Positions 45,700-54,760 of a DNA stretch of 64,000 nt are shown piece by piece; position 1 is the stretch's first letter, and each line of letters opens with the position of its first letter. The translations under genes and the position numbers were made by a program. Origin of the DNA: Rhizobium sp. FKL33. Its GTDB lineage: Bacteria > Pseudomonadota > Alphaproteobacteria > Rhizobiales > Rhizobiaceae. The stretch lies in contig NZ_STFX01000031.1 of the NCBI RefSeq assembly GCF_005222915.1, positions 186,001 through 250,000 of the forward strand, given 5' to 3'. The notes under the pieces are model-generated. The model did no database searches and was not told the origin of the DNA. It worked only from the letters and a program-made list of their open reading frames with translations.

Positions 45700-47970
45700 G
45701 TGATCAGAGACATGGCAGCTGGACCGCGTATCCTGCTCAGGCGCCTCCGGGAGCTTTCGGCGGAGCCGCTGGAGCCTCAGGACCGCCTCGACAGGATCGT
45801 CATGCAGATCGCCCGCAACATGGTTGCGGAGGTGTGCTCGGTCTATGTGCTGCGCGCCGACGGCGTGCTCGAACTCTACGCCACCGAAGGTCTGAACAAG
45901 GAATCGGTCCACCTTGCCCAGTTGAAGATGGGCGAGGGTCTGGTCGGCACGATCGCGGCCTCCGCTCAGCCTCTGAATCTATCCGACGCGCAGAGCCATC
46001 CGGCTTACGCCTATCTGCCTGAGACCGGCGAAGAACTGTTTCACTCCTTCCTCGGCGTGCCGATCCTGCGCGCCGGCCGCGCGCTGGGCGTTCTGGTCGT
46101 CCAGAACCGGGCGCAGCGCCATTATTCCGACGACGAGGTCGAGGCGCTCGAAACCGTGGCCATGGTCATGGCCGAGATGGTGGCGTCGGGAGAGCTGAAA
46201 AAACTCACCAAGCCCGGCCAGGAACTGGACCTCTCGCGCCCCGTGACGATCGAAGGCGACGCCTATGGCGACGGCATCGGTCTCGGCTATGTCGTGCTGC
46301 ACGATCCGCGCGTGGTCGTCACCAATCTGCTCAATGAAGACGTCGATCTCGAACTGAACCGACTCGGCGAAGCCTTGGGGTCGCTGCGGATCAGCATCGA
46401 CGACATGCTGTCGCGCCGCGAAGTGTCGATGGAGGGCGAACATCGCGCCGTGCTCGAAGCCTATCGCATGTTTGCGCATGATCGGGGCTGGGTGCGCAAG
46501 CTCGAGGAAGCGATCCGCAACGGCCTGACGGCGGAAGCCGCCGTCGAGCGGGTGCAGAGCGAAACCCGCGCCCGGATGATGCGGCTGACCGACCCCTATC
46601 TGCGCGAGCGGATGCATGATTTCGACGACCTCGCCAACCGTCTTCTGAGGCAGTTGGCCGGCTATGGCGCGCATGCAGCGGCGGCGGCCTTTCCGAACGA
46701 CGCCATCATCGTCGCGCGCGCCATGGGCGCAGCAGAACTTCTCGATTATCCCCGCGCCAATGTTCGTGGCCTCGTGCTCGAGGAAGGCGCGGTGACCAGC
46801 CATGTCGTCATCGTCGCCAAGGCCATGGGCATTCCGGTGGTCGGTCAGGCCGAAGGCGCGGTGTCGCTCGCGGAAAAGGGCGACGCCATCATCATCGACG
46901 GCGAAGACGGCAAGGTGCATTTGCGTCCCGCCCAGGATGTCCAGAAAGCTTACGAAGAAAAGGTCCGTTTCCGGGCGCGCCGGCAGGAGCAGTTCCGGGC
47001 GTTGCGCGCGGTCGAATCCGCCACCCGCGACGGCTGCCGCATCAGCCTCAATATGAATGCCGGCCTGTTGGTCGATCTTCCGCAACTGTCTGAAGCCGGC
47101 GCTGAAGGCATTGGCCTGTTCCGAACCGAGTTGCAGTTCATGATCGCTTCCACCATGCCCAAAGGCGAGGAGCAGGAGGCCTTCTACCGCAATGTGATCA
47201 AGCAGGCGGGGGGGCGGCCCGTCACGTTCCGCACGCTCGATATCGGTTCGGATAAGGTGGTCCCCTATTTCCAGGCGATCAAGGAAGAAAACCCGGCGCT
47301 CGGCTGGCGCGCCGTGCGTCTTGCGCTGGATCGCCCGGGCCTGCTTCGCACTCAGTTGCGGGCGCTTCTGAAGGCTGCGGGCGGCGTCGAACTCAAAATC
47401 ATGATCCCGATGGTTACCGAAGTGCAGGAATTGCGCGCCGTGCGTGCGCTTCTTCAGAAAGAGGTCCAGCATCTTTCCAAGTTCGGCCATCTCCTGCCGC
47501 GCAAGCTGCAGTTTGGGGCTATGCTGGAAGTGCCGTCTTTGCTGTGGCAGCTCGATGAACTCATGATGGAGACCGATTTCATTTCGGTCGGTTCCAATGA
47601 TCTCTTCCAGTTCGCCATGGCTGTCGATCGTGGCAACGCCCGTGTGTCCGACCGGTTCGACATTCTGGAGCGTCCGTTTCTCAGGATCCTGCGCGACATC
47701 GTCCGGGCCGGCGTTCGTAACAACACGCCGGTGACGCTTTGCGGCGAAATGGCAGGCAAACCGCTGTCGGCCATGGCTTTGCTGGGCTTGGGTTTCCGGT
47801 CGATCTCCATGTCGCCGGCCTCCATCGGGCCGGTGAAGGCCATGCTGCTTGGGCTCGATGCAGGGGCGTTGGGGCGGATGATGGACGAGGCGCTCGACGA
47901 GAAAACGCCGAAGGCGCCGATGCGTGAACTGCTGAAGCGCTTCGCCGAAGACCACAATATTCCGCTCTGA
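45700..47970 (+). CDS. ptsP: Nitrogen PTS enzyme I (PtsP, EI-Ntr)
   Basis: PtsP takes phosphate from phosphoenolpyruvate and feeds the regulatory PTS-Ntr chain (NPr, EIIA-Ntr) that senses nitrogen and potassium status. The 756-residue protein has a GAF domain (about 20-160), an EI N-terminal region with the phospho-histidine in EGAVTSHVVIVAKAMGIPVV (about 361-380), and the PEP-binding barrel with GIGLFRTELQFM and the C-terminal SVGSNDLFQFAMAVDRGN. The start is GTG 45700 with GAAGGG upstream and homology to MRDLxAGPR-type N-termini; ATG 45712 is the alternative. Confidence 0.95.
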   Translation: MIRDMAAGPRILLRRLRELSAEPLEPQDRLDRIVMQIARNMVAEVCSVYVLRADGVLELYATEGLNKESVHLAQLKMGEGLVGTIAASAQPLNLSDAQSHPAYAYLPETGEELFHSFLGVPILRAGRALGVLVVQNRAQRHYSDDEVEALETVAMVMAEMVASGELKKLTKPGQELDLSRPVTIEGDAYGDGIGLGYVVLHDPRVVVTNLLNEDVDLELNRLGEALGSLRISIDDMLSRREVSMEGEHRAVLEAYRMFAHDRGWVRKLEEAIRNGLTAEAAVERVQSETRARMMRLTDPYLRERMHDFDDLANRLLRQLAGYGAHAAAAAFPNDAIIVARAMGAAELLDYPRANVRGLVLEEGAVTSHVVIVAKAMGIPVVGQAEGAVSLAEKGDAIIIDGEDGKVHLRPAQDVQKAYEEKVRFRARRQEQFRALRAVESATRDGCRISLNMNAGLLVDLPQLSEAGAEGIGLFRTELQFMIASTMPKGEEQEAFYRNVIKQAGGRPVTFRTLDIGSDKVVPYFQAIKEENPALGWRAVRLALDRPGLLRTQLRALLKAAGGVELKIMIPMVTEVQELRAVRALLQKEVQHLSKFGHLLPRKLQFGAMLEVPSLLWQLDELMMETDFISVGSNDLFQFAMAVDRGNARVSDRFDILERPFLRILRDIVRAGVRNNTPVTLCGEMAGKPLSAMALLGLGFRSISMSPASIGPVKAMLLGLDAGALGRMMDEALDEKTPKAPMRELLKRFAEDHNIPL

Positions 47971-47982
47971 CGGTAAAGATCC

Positions 47983-49068
47983 TTGGCCACGCTTCCCCTC
48001 GACAAGATGAAAGAACTCGAACGCCGTTATGCGGAGGTCGAGGCGCGCATGGGCGAAGGCCCTGCGGCGGACGTCTATATCAAGCTCGCCGGCGAGTATT
48101 CGGAGTTGCAGCCCATCGTGGCCAAGATCTCCACCTATATGAAGGCTGAAGAAGAGCTGCGCGGGCTGCGCGCGATCCTGAACGACAGCGGCATGGATCG
48201 CGACATGCGCGATCTCGCCGAACTCGAGCTGCCCGATCTGCAGGACAGGATCGAGCAGCTTGAGAAGGATCTTCTCATCGCGCTCCTGCCCAAGGACGCC
48301 GCCGACGAGAAGAACGCCATTCTCGAAATCCGCGCTGGCACCGGCGGCAACGAGGCGGCGCTGTTCGCCGGCGATCTTTTCCGCATGTATGAGCGCTATG
48401 CCTCCGCCCATGGCTGGAAGGTCGAAGTCCTCTCCGAAAGCGAAGGTGAAGCCGGAGGCTACAAGGAAATCATCGCCGAAATCTCCGGGCGGGGCGTTTT
48501 CTCCAAGCTGAAATTCGAATCCGGGGTGCATCGCGTGCAGCGCGTTCCGGCGACCGAATCGCAGGGGCGTATTCACACGTCAGCCGCCACGGTCGCCGTT
48601 TTGCCCGAGGCCGAGGAAATCGACATCGAGATCCGCCAGGAGGATATTCGCATCGACACGATGCGCGCGTCGGGCGCGGGCGGGCAGCATGTCAACACCA
48701 CCGATTCCGCCGTGCGCGTCACCCATATCCCGACCGGCATCGTCGTCACCAGTTCGGAAAAATCGCAGCACCAGAACCGTGCCAAAGCCATGCAGGTGCT
48801 GCGATCCCGGTTGCTCGACATGGAGCGCCAGCGCGCCGACAGCGCGCGGTCGGCGGATCGCCGCAGCCAGGTGGGCTCGGGCGACAGGTCTGAACGCATC
48901 CGCACCTATAATTTCCCGCAGGGACGGCTGACCGATCACCGCATCAATCTGACCCTCTATTCGCTTGACCGGGTGATGCAGGGCGAAATCGGCGACGTTA
49001 TCGACGCGCTGATCGCGGATTTCCAGGCCTCGGAACTCGCCCGTCTGGGAGAAGGCGGCGCTCCGTGA
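47983..49068 (+). CDS. prfA: Peptide chain release factor 1
   Basis: RF1 reads UAA and UAG stop codons and triggers peptide release. The 361-residue protein has the GGQ motif in [19 protein letters not shown] and the codon-reading region [18 protein letters not shown]. The start is TTG 47983, 13 bases after ptsP, giving the family N-terminus [15 protein letters not shown]; the next ATG (48007) would remove eight residues. The stop overlaps the prmC GTG start. Confidence 0.96.
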   Translation: MATLPLDKMKELERRYAEVEARMGEGPAADVYIKLAGEYSELQPIVAKISTYMKAEEELRGLRAILNDSGMDRDMRDLAELELPDLQDRIEQLEKDLLIALLPKDAADEKNAILEIRAGTGGNEAALFAGDLFRMYERYASAHGWKVEVLSESEGEAGGYKEIIAEISGRGVFSKLKFESGVHRVQRVPATESQGRIHTSAATVAVLPEAEEIDIEIRQEDIRIDTMRASGAGGQHVNTTDSAVRVTHIPTGIVVTSSEKSQHQNRAKAMQVLRSRLLDMERQRADSARSADRRSQVGSGDRSERIRTYNFPQGRLTDHRINLTLYSLDRVMQGEIGDVIDALIADFQASELARLGEGGAP

Positions 49069-49922
49069 CCACCACGCTCGGCGAGATCATGGCCCGTTTT
49101 CGCCGCGCTCTCCAGGACGGCGGCGTCGAAGACGCGGCCGCCGAAACCCGCATTATCATCGGCGGCATGCTGGATCTCGATCGGGCTGCGATGGTGGCGA
49201 GACCCGAACGTCCTGTCAGCAACGAAGACGAGGCTCGGCTCGACGCTATGCTGAAGCGCAGGCTTGCCGGCGAGCCGCCGCACCGCATTCTCGGTCGGCG
49301 CGAATTTTTCGGCCGCGAATTTCGCCTGAGCGATGCGACGCTCGAGCCGCGGCCGGACACCGAGATCCTTGTGGAGGCCGTGCTGGAGCGCCTGCAGACC
49401 CGGCGCGATGAGCCGCTCTCGATCGTCGACCTCGGCACGGGCACCGGCGCCATCCTGCTGTCTCTTCTCGCCGAATTGCCCCTCGCCAAAGGGGTTGCCG
49501 TCGATCTTTCCGATGAGGCGCTGGCCACGGCGCGCGACAACGCCGAGGCATTGGGTCTGCTCGACCGTTTCGAGATGCGCCAAGGCTCCTGGTTCGAGCC
49601 GCTCGAGGGGCTTCACTTCGACGTCATCGTCTCCAACCCGCCCTATATTCCCTCTTCGGTCATTCCTACACTGGATGTCGAAGTGCGGGAACACGATCCG
49701 ATGCTGGCGCTGGATGGCGGCGAGGATGGTCTCGACGCCTATCGGGCGATCGCGGCCGGCGCCGGCGCGCAACTTGCGGCCTCCGGTTTCGTGGCGGTGG
49801 AAACAGGCTTCGATCAGAGAGAGAGCGTCGAAAATATCTTCCGCGTCCAAGGATTTATCTTGCTGGAGGCGCGTCGTGACTATGGCGGCAATGACAGGGT
49901 GCAGGTTTTTTCCAGGCCTTGA
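49065..49922 (+). CDS. prmC: Release factor glutamine N5-methyltransferase
   Basis: PrmC methylates the glutamine of the GGQ motif in RF1 and RF2. The 285-residue enzyme has an N-terminal helical domain, SAM motif [18 protein letters not shown] (about 124-141) and the substrate motif [11 protein letters not shown] with NPPY (about 188-191). It starts with GTG in a 4-base overlap with the prfA stop, so enzyme and substrate are translationally coupled. Confidence 0.96.
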   Translation: MTTTLGEIMARFRRALQDGGVEDAAAETRIIIGGMLDLDRAAMVARPERPVSNEDEARLDAMLKRRLAGEPPHRILGRREFFGREFRLSDATLEPRPDTEILVEAVLERLQTRRDEPLSIVDLGTGTGAILLSLLAELPLAKGVAVDLSDEALATARDNAEALGLLDRFEMRQGSWFEPLEGLHFDVIVSNPPYIPSSVIPTLDVEVREHDPMLALDGGEDGLDAYRAIAAGAGAQLAASGFVAVETGFDQRESVENIFRVQGFILLEARRDYGGNDRVQVFSRP

Positions 49923-50252
49923 TCAGTCTCGCCGGCCTTCCCCAAGGGAATATTGAGTTTCACCCTAAGAAAGTGCTTGGAATCCTTCGGAAAGCGGTCT
50001 AGGGTCGCCTTATGCACCGGGCGGCATCAGCTGGATCAGCGATTCGATAAAAGATTGCCGGGCTTTGGGGTTTCTCAAAACAAACGTCCTGACATATCGG
50101 GTCCGGTGCTGGGCTCTGGATTTTTGGAATAGATTCCGGGATCAGCGGCGTCCGTGGACGTGATCGCGACAGCGAGGCGCGAAGGCTGCGCTCTCAACGC
50201 CGATGCGGCGCGTCCGAGCGCAATGGAAACAGACATTTCGGGTGAATGATTT
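49923..50252 (+). promoter_or_regulatory. Leader/promoter region of the DUF4167 gene
   Basis: This 330-base stretch has no gene I can support. A candidate promoter is TTGGAA (49977-49982) and TAGGGT (50000-50005) with a 17-base spacer. It would give a leader of about 240 bases containing short palindromes such as CGTCCGTGGACG near 50149. The sequence also becomes AT-rich around 50040-50100. A leader RNA element is possible but unproven. Confidence 0.4.
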
Positions 50253-50987
50253 ATGAGGCCTGGACAGCAGAAGCAGCGCAGCCGCGGCCGCAGCAGCGGC
50301 GGCAACAACAATAACAACAATAACAATAACAACAACAATAACCGCAAGGGCCAGAACCCGCTCACCAGAACCTATGACAGTTCCGGCCCAGACGTGAAGG
50401 TTCGCGGCACGGCGCAGACGATTGCCGAGAAATACATGACTCTCGCGCGCGACGCGGCGAGTTCCGGCGACCGCGTCATGGCGGAAAACTATCTCCAGCA
50501 CGCTGAGCACTACAACCGCATCATCGCGGCGGCTCAGGCCATGTATCAGGAGCGCTATCAGCGCGATGATCGTTTCGAGCAGGGCCAGGAGCGTCAGGAT
50601 TATTCCGAGCGCGACGAGGACGAAGGAGATTCCCAGGCGGAATCGGCTGCTCCGGTCGAGGCCGCGCACCAGCCTCAACCTCATGCGCAGCCTCAGGTCC
50701 AGCCGCAATCTCAGCCTCAGCCGCAACCGAGGCAGTCTTCGCGCCATTCGCATCCCAAGCCGCAACCTCAGCCGCAGCCGGTCATCGACGAAAGCACGCC
50801 GCAGCCGGTGATCGAAGGCGTTCCCGCCGAGGTGCAGATTGAGACCGAAGCCGCCCAGCAGGATGCAACGCCGGCGACCGAAAAGGCGCCGCGCCGTCGT
50901 AGCGCCAGCCGCCCCCGCCGGACCCCGCGCGCCGCCGCCAATGCCGAGAGCGGCGAGGCTGCTCCAGAGCCTGTTTCGGCCGAGTAA
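50253..50987 (+). CDS. DUF4167 domain protein
   Basis: The 244-residue basic protein starts MRPGQQKQRSRGRSSGG, followed by 13 consecutive asparagines (residues 18-30). The conserved DUF4167 core is TYDSSGPDVKVRGTAQTIAEKYMTLARDAASSGDRVMAENYLQHAEHYNRII (about 40-92). The second half is Gln/Pro-rich low complexity, ending in an Arg/Ala-rich tail. It is cytoplasmic; RNA or nucleic-acid binding is suggested by composition only. A strong terminator follows. The family sits after prmC in many rhizobia. Confidence 0.9.
   Translation: MRPGQQKQRSRGRSSGGNNNNNNNNNNNNNRKGQNPLTRTYDSSGPDVKVRGTAQTIAEKYMTLARDAASSGDRVMAENYLQHAEHYNRIIAAAQAMYQERYQRDDRFEQGQERQDYSERDEDEGDSQAESAAPVEAAHQPQPHAQPQVQPQSQPQPQPRQSSRHSHPKPQPQPQPVIDESTPQPVIEGVPAEVQIETEAAQQDATPATEKAPRRRSASRPRRTPRAAANAESGEAAPEPVSAE
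50304..50342 (+). repeat. AAC/AAT codon microsatellite (poly-Asn)
   Basis: Thirteen consecutive Asn codons, nine AAC and four AAT, encode residues 18-30 of the DUF4167 protein. Such a trinucleotide tract can change length by slippage without shifting the frame. Confidence 0.85.
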
Positions 50988-51006
50988 ACGCAAGCTGTAC
51001 AAACAG

Positions 51007-51042
51007 AAAGCCGCGCCCGATCCAGTCGGGCGCGGCTTTTTT
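51007..51042 (+). terminator. Strong rho-independent terminator after DUF4167
   Basis: A perfect 14-bp stem (51007-51020 with 51026-51039), 5-base loop and T-tract lie about 20 bases after the stop and before the convergent cheW gene. Confidence 0.92.
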
Positions 51043-51059
51043 CATGGAGTGTCGTCGGA

Positions 51060-51533
51060 TCAGGCCGCAAGCGCTTCCTGGTCGTGGAACATCTTGGCGA
51101 GGTTCAGGAAGCAGATCATGCCGTTTTCGCGGGCGATGATGCCGTCGGTATAGGCCTTGTCGAAGGAGGTGGTGATTTCCGGAGCCGGCTGAACTTCGGA
51201 GCTCTTGATGGTCAGGATGTCGGAAACGCGATCCACCAGCATGCCGATGATCATGTTGCGCACTTCGGTCACGACGATGGCGCTGCGCTCATTGGCGGCT
51301 GCGCTCGGCAGGCCGAGCTTGCGGGCGAGGTCGATGATCGGGATCACGGTGCCGCGCAGGTTCATCACGCCGATCACATCCTTGGGGGAGTGCGGGATCG
51401 GCGTCGACGGCGCCCAGCCGCGAATTTCGCGGATGGTCGTGGTCTTCACGCAGAACTCCTGATCGTGCAGGCGGAAAGCGATGATCTCGATCGTGTCGGA
51501 TTCGAAGATCGCGGTGGACTGCGGTGTCGCCAT
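51060..51533 (-). CDS. cheW: CheW-like chemotaxis coupling protein
   Basis: CheW links chemoreceptors to the kinase CheA. The 157-residue protein is a single CheW domain: EIIAFRLHDQEFCVKTTTIREIRGW, then the signature HSPKDVIGVMNLRGTVIPIIDLARKLGL and VDRVSDILTIKSSEVQPAPEI. The ATG at 51533 has GGAGGAG eight bases upstream. It overlaps the last bases of the upstream chemoreceptor gene, so receptor and coupler are translationally linked. No cheA, cheY or cheR lies in the window. Confidence 0.93.
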   Translation of the reverse strand: MATPQSTAIFESDTIEIIAFRLHDQEFCVKTTTIREIRGWAPSTPIPHSPKDVIGVMNLRGTVIPIIDLARKLGLPSAAANERSAIVVTEVRNMIIGMLVDRVSDILTIKSSEVQPAPEITTSFDKAYTDGIIARENGMICFLNLAKMFHDQEALAA

Positions 51534-51535
51534 GC

Positions 51536-53323
51536 TCAAAACTCCTCCCAGCTGTCTGCGGACTGGGCAATAGCGGCATTGCCGTGAGTGGCGAATGCCC
51601 GGTTGACTCTTTGCGGCTTAGCCCGCTGCGGCGTCGCCGTGGCGGCCGGGGCCGCTGGCGGCAAAGAGGCCCGCTGCTGCGTGGCGCCGGTTTTGAAAGT
51701 CGCGAGCAACGCGTTGAGCGCGCTCACTTCCCTGGCAAGACCGTGGCTCGCTGCGGTGGATTCCTCGACCATGGCGGCGTTTTTCTGGGTGCCTTGATCC
51801 ATGGTTATCACGGCTTCGTTAATTTCCTTTAAACCAGTCGCCTGTTCGCGCGCCGATTCAACGATCGCAAGAATATTCCGGTCGATATCCTGCACCTGAC
51901 CGACGATTTCGGTCAGCACCTCGCCCGTTTGTCCCACCAAGCCGACGCCGCCCTTGACCTGTTCCGAGGAGGTGTTGATCAGCGTCTTGATCTCCTTGGC
52001 GGCATTGGCGGAGCGTTGCGCGAGTTCGCGGACTTCCTGGGCCACGACGGCGAAGCCCTTGCCCGCTTCGCCGGCGCGGGCGGCTTCCACCCCCGCATTC
52101 AACGCCAGCAGGTTGGTCTGAAATGCGATATCGTCGATCACGCCGATGATGCTGGAGATCTCCCGGGACGATGTCTCGATCGCGCCCATCGCCTTGATCG
52201 CCTGCTGGACGACGGAACCGGATTTCTCAGCGTTCTCCTTGGTGCGGCTCACCAGTCTACTGGCCTCTTCGGCGCGCTTGCTGGAATCGGCGACCGTGGT
52301 GGTGATCTGTTCGAGGGCGGCGGCGGTTTCTTCCACAGAGGCCGCCTGTTGTTCTGTGCGGCGGGAGAGATCGTCGGCCGCCGCGCGAATCTCGTTTGCG
52401 CCTGCGCCGATGGCGTGAGCGTTGTTGCTGATGTCGTCCATGGCTCTGCGCAAGCGGTCGATGGAGTTGTTGAAATCCGCCTGCACTTTCGCGAGGTTTT
52501 CCGGGAATTCCACCGTCAGCGACTGGTCGAGATTGCCCTCTGCGAGTTCACGCAGGCCTTTCGCCAGCGCTTCGACGGCATTGACGCGCATCGTCACGTC
52601 GGTGGCGAACTTCACCACCTTCACCACCCGTCCATAGGGATCGAGGATAGGGTTGTAGCTCGCCTGGATATAGACCGTGCGCCCGCCCTTGCCGATCCGC
52701 TTGAATTCATCTGCCTTGAATTTGCCGGCCGCAAGATCGCTCCAGAAATGCCGGTAATCGTCCGATCGCACATAGTCCGCGTCGCAAAACATCGAGTGAT
52801 GTTTTCCGGCGATCTCCGACAGTGAATAGCCGAGCGTCGCCAAGAAATTCTCGTTGGCGGTAATGACGTCTCCCGACGGCGTGAACTCAATCACCGCCTG
52901 GATGCGGGATATGCTGTCGAGTTTGCCGGCGTCCTCGATCGCTTGATGTTTGCGCTCGGTGATATCGGTGGCGATCTTGACCACCTTGCGGACCTTGCCC
53001 CCTGAAATGACCGGATTGTACGACGCAGCGATCCAGACTTCGCGTTTGTCCTTGCCAAAGCGCAGATATTCGCGAGCGTCGAATTCGCCGCGCCGGAGCT
53101 TGTTCCAGAATTCGGCATATGCTGGGCTGGCCGCTTCAGCGGGATCGACGAACATTCGGTGATGCTTGCCCTTGATTTCGTCGAGCCTGTAGCCCACCGC
53201 CCGACAGAAATTCTCATTGGCGGTCAGGATTTCGCCCTCAACCGAGAATTCGATAATGGCTTGAGATTTATGGAACGCGGCCAAAACTGTTCCGGCGTCG
53301 CCGCCAAGATTGAACGATATCAT
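51536..53323 (-). CDS. Soluble methyl-accepting chemotaxis protein with two PAS domains
   Basis: The 595-residue receptor lacks membrane segments and so is cytoplasmic. Two PAS domains (about 10-125 and 130-250) carry near-identical phrases: ANENFCRAVGYRLDEIKGKHHRMF and ANENFLATLGYSLSEIAGKHHSMF, each followed by a PAC segment ending VVKxATDxT. A HAMP-like linker leads to the signalling domain, whose hairpin tip is in [38 protein letters not shown]. The extreme C-terminus is SWEEF, like the NWETF tether that binds CheR/CheB in E. coli receptors. It is translationally linked to cheW. PAS ligands are unknown; redox or oxygen are common. Confidence 0.92.
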   Translation of the reverse strand: MISFNLGGDAGTVLAAFHKSQAIIEFSVEGEILTANENFCRAVGYRLDEIKGKHHRMFVDPAEAASPAYAEFWNKLRRGEFDAREYLRFGKDKREVWIAASYNPVISGGKVRKVVKIATDITERKHQAIEDAGKLDSISRIQAVIEFTPSGDVITANENFLATLGYSLSEIAGKHHSMFCDADYVRSDDYRHFWSDLAAGKFKADEFKRIGKGGRTVYIQASYNPILDPYGRVVKVVKFATDVTMRVNAVEALAKGLRELAEGNLDQSLTVEFPENLAKVQADFNNSIDRLRRAMDDISNNAHAIGAGANEIRAAADDLSRRTEQQAASVEETAAALEQITTTVADSSKRAEEASRLVSRTKENAEKSGSVVQQAIKAMGAIETSSREISSIIGVIDDIAFQTNLLALNAGVEAARAGEAGKGFAVVAQEVRELAQRSANAAKEIKTLINTSSEQVKGGVGLVGQTGEVLTEIVGQVQDIDRNILAIVESAREQATGLKEINEAVITMDQGTQKNAAMVEESTAASHGLAREVSALNALLATFKTGATQQRASLPPAAPAATATPQRAKPQRVNRAFATHGNAAIAQSADSWEEF

Positions 53324-53616
53324 TGTTTATTCGCCTTTTTGCGCCGAGGTTTCTCGGCTGAACTCCAGTGATGTGGAACGAAGCTGGGGCTTTCGGGTCA
53401 AAACCGAGAGAAACAGCAATGCGATAATCGAGGCATCCGGCCTAGATGCGAACGAAACGGCGACCCGTTCGGCCCCCGCGCTATTTCATCCACCTTGCAC
53501 TATGAGATTTAAGAAAAAAATTTAATAAAAGATTATTGTTTGCTAATGGAGGTCGGATTTTGAGTAAAACTGATCAAAAAAACTTCAGGCGCCGCAAATT
53601 TTTGCAATAAGAGATT
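53324..53616. other. AT-rich intergenic stretch
   Basis: No gene or RNA is recognised here. It contains the promoter side of the PAS chemoreceptor and becomes very AT-rich at about 53500-53600, with poly-A runs, unlike the rest of the window. Confidence 0.5.
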
Positions 53617-53647
53617 GAAAAAAATCCCGGGTAAAATCCCCGGGATT
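53617..53647 (-). terminator. Rho-independent terminator of the glycine-zipper gene
   Basis: On the minus strand AATCCCGGG / CCCGGGATT forms a 9-bp stem with a 7-base loop, followed by TTTTTT. It lies 20 bases after the lipoprotein stop. Confidence 0.85.
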
Positions 53648-53666
53648 GAAAGTTGAACCGTCGATC

Positions 53667-53945
53667 TCAGTAGACCACGACACGCGTGCGGTGACGATAG
53701 CGGCGCGGGCAATCGTCGATATAGCGACGGCCCCACTGGTCGCGATAGTAGCACTGGCCCGGTTGTGCCGCCACGGCTCCAAGTACGCCGCCGATCGCCG
53801 CGCCCACAGCCGCGCCGCGCACGTCGTTCGACACGATGCCGCCGATTACGGCGCCGGACGCCGCGCCGACGGCTGCGCCTTTTTCAGTTTGGGTGCAGCC
53901 GGCCACCGTCAGGCCCGCCACCACAATTGCGATTGCTTTATACAT
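53667..53945 (-). CDS. Glycine-zipper lipoprotein
   Basis: The 92-residue protein has a lipoprotein signal peptide (MYKAIAIVVAGLTVAGC, lipobox VAGC) and two glycine-zipper segments (GAAVGAASGAVIGGIVS and GAAVGAAIGGVLGAVAA). A short Arg/Tyr-rich tail, CYYRDQWGRRYIDDCPRRYRHRTRVVVY, holds two cysteines. The type matches small YMGG/17-kDa-surface-antigen-like outer membrane lipoproteins. A GGAGG site precedes the ATG at 53945. Confidence 0.85.
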   Translation of the reverse strand: MYKAIAIVVAGLTVAGCTQTEKGAAVGAASGAVIGGIVSNDVRGAAVGAAIGGVLGAVAAQPGQCYYRDQWGRRYIDDCPRRYRHRTRVVVY

Positions 53946-54247
53946 GAGTGCCTCCGAAAGTTTGCCGGCCATCCGGCAACATCAAGCTTTACAGCCGGAA
54001 CGAACGCCCGTTTCGCGAATCCGGCGTGGTATCGCTAGAAGCTAAAAAAGCTCAAATTGCGACTTCGTTCCAGCCGTCTGCGCAAATATTTCTATCTTCT
54101 TTCGAACCGGGCAGGCTGTTCCCGAAGGCACTGTCTCATTCATGCGCCACTTTGCGCATTCGCGCGGCGGGGTTGCGATGATGTTGCTTGATGAACGACA
54201 GGAAGCTGGCACACTCGCCGGAGGGTCCAACCCTTGGGAGGAAGTAA
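53946..54247. other. Intergenic region upstream of coxS
   Basis: This 302-base divergent region lies between the glycine-zipper lipoprotein and the coxS gene. I see only the two ribosome sites (GGAGG at the lipoprotein; GGGAGGAAG at coxS) and no convincing promoter, operator or RNA. Confidence 0.5.
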
Positions 54248-54733
54248 ATGACAAAGGTAACCTTGACGGTGAACGGGCGGCGCGTGTCCGCTGAGTGCGA
54301 CGACCGCACCCTTCTCGTGAATTTCATACGCGACAAGCTGGCTCTCACTGGCACGCATGTCGGCTGCGACACCACCCAATGCGGCGCCTGCGTCGTGCAT
54401 ATGGACGGCAAGTCGGTCAAGAGCTGTTCCATCCTGGCCGTCCAGGCAAATGGTTCGGAGATCATCACGATCGAAGGCGTCGCCGCCGATGGCGAATTGC
54501 ATCCGGTGCAGGCAGCGTTCAAGGAAAACCACGGCCTGCAATGCGGCTTCTGCACGCCGGGGATGGTGATGACCTCGATCGACATGATCCGCCGTCATGG
54601 CGGTCAACTCGACGAAGCCACCGTGCGGCATGAGCTCGAAGGCAATATCTGTCGCTGCACCGGCTACCACAACATCGTCAAATCGGTGTTGTCGGCGGCC
54701 GCCGACATGAACGCCAAGCAAGCCGCCGAATAA
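54248..54733 (+). CDS. coxS: CO-dehydrogenase-like iron-sulfur subunit CoxS
   Basis: This is the 161-residue small subunit of a molybdenum hydroxylase. The plant-type [2Fe-2S] cluster motif is GCDTTQCGACVVHMDG with a fourth Cys in VKSC (about 38-60). The second cluster cysteines are CGFCTPG and CRCTGYHNI (about 100-140). GGGAGGAAG precedes the ATG. It leads the order S-L-M; the gap to coxL is 27 bases. It carries electrons from the Mo site to the FAD subunit. Confidence 0.93.
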   Translation: MTKVTLTVNGRRVSAECDDRTLLVNFIRDKLALTGTHVGCDTTQCGACVVHMDGKSVKSCSILAVQANGSEIITIEGVAADGELHPVQAAFKENHGLQCGFCTPGMVMTSIDMIRRHGGQLDEATVRHELEGNICRCTGYHNIVKSVLSAAADMNAKQAAE

Positions 54734-54760
54734 GATTCAGTCTCTCGGGAGGAGAAACCG

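Noticed and set aside
45979-48576. Minus-strand frame of about 865 codons opposite ptsP and prfA
   Set aside because: Antisense to two well-supported housekeeping genes; no domain visible.
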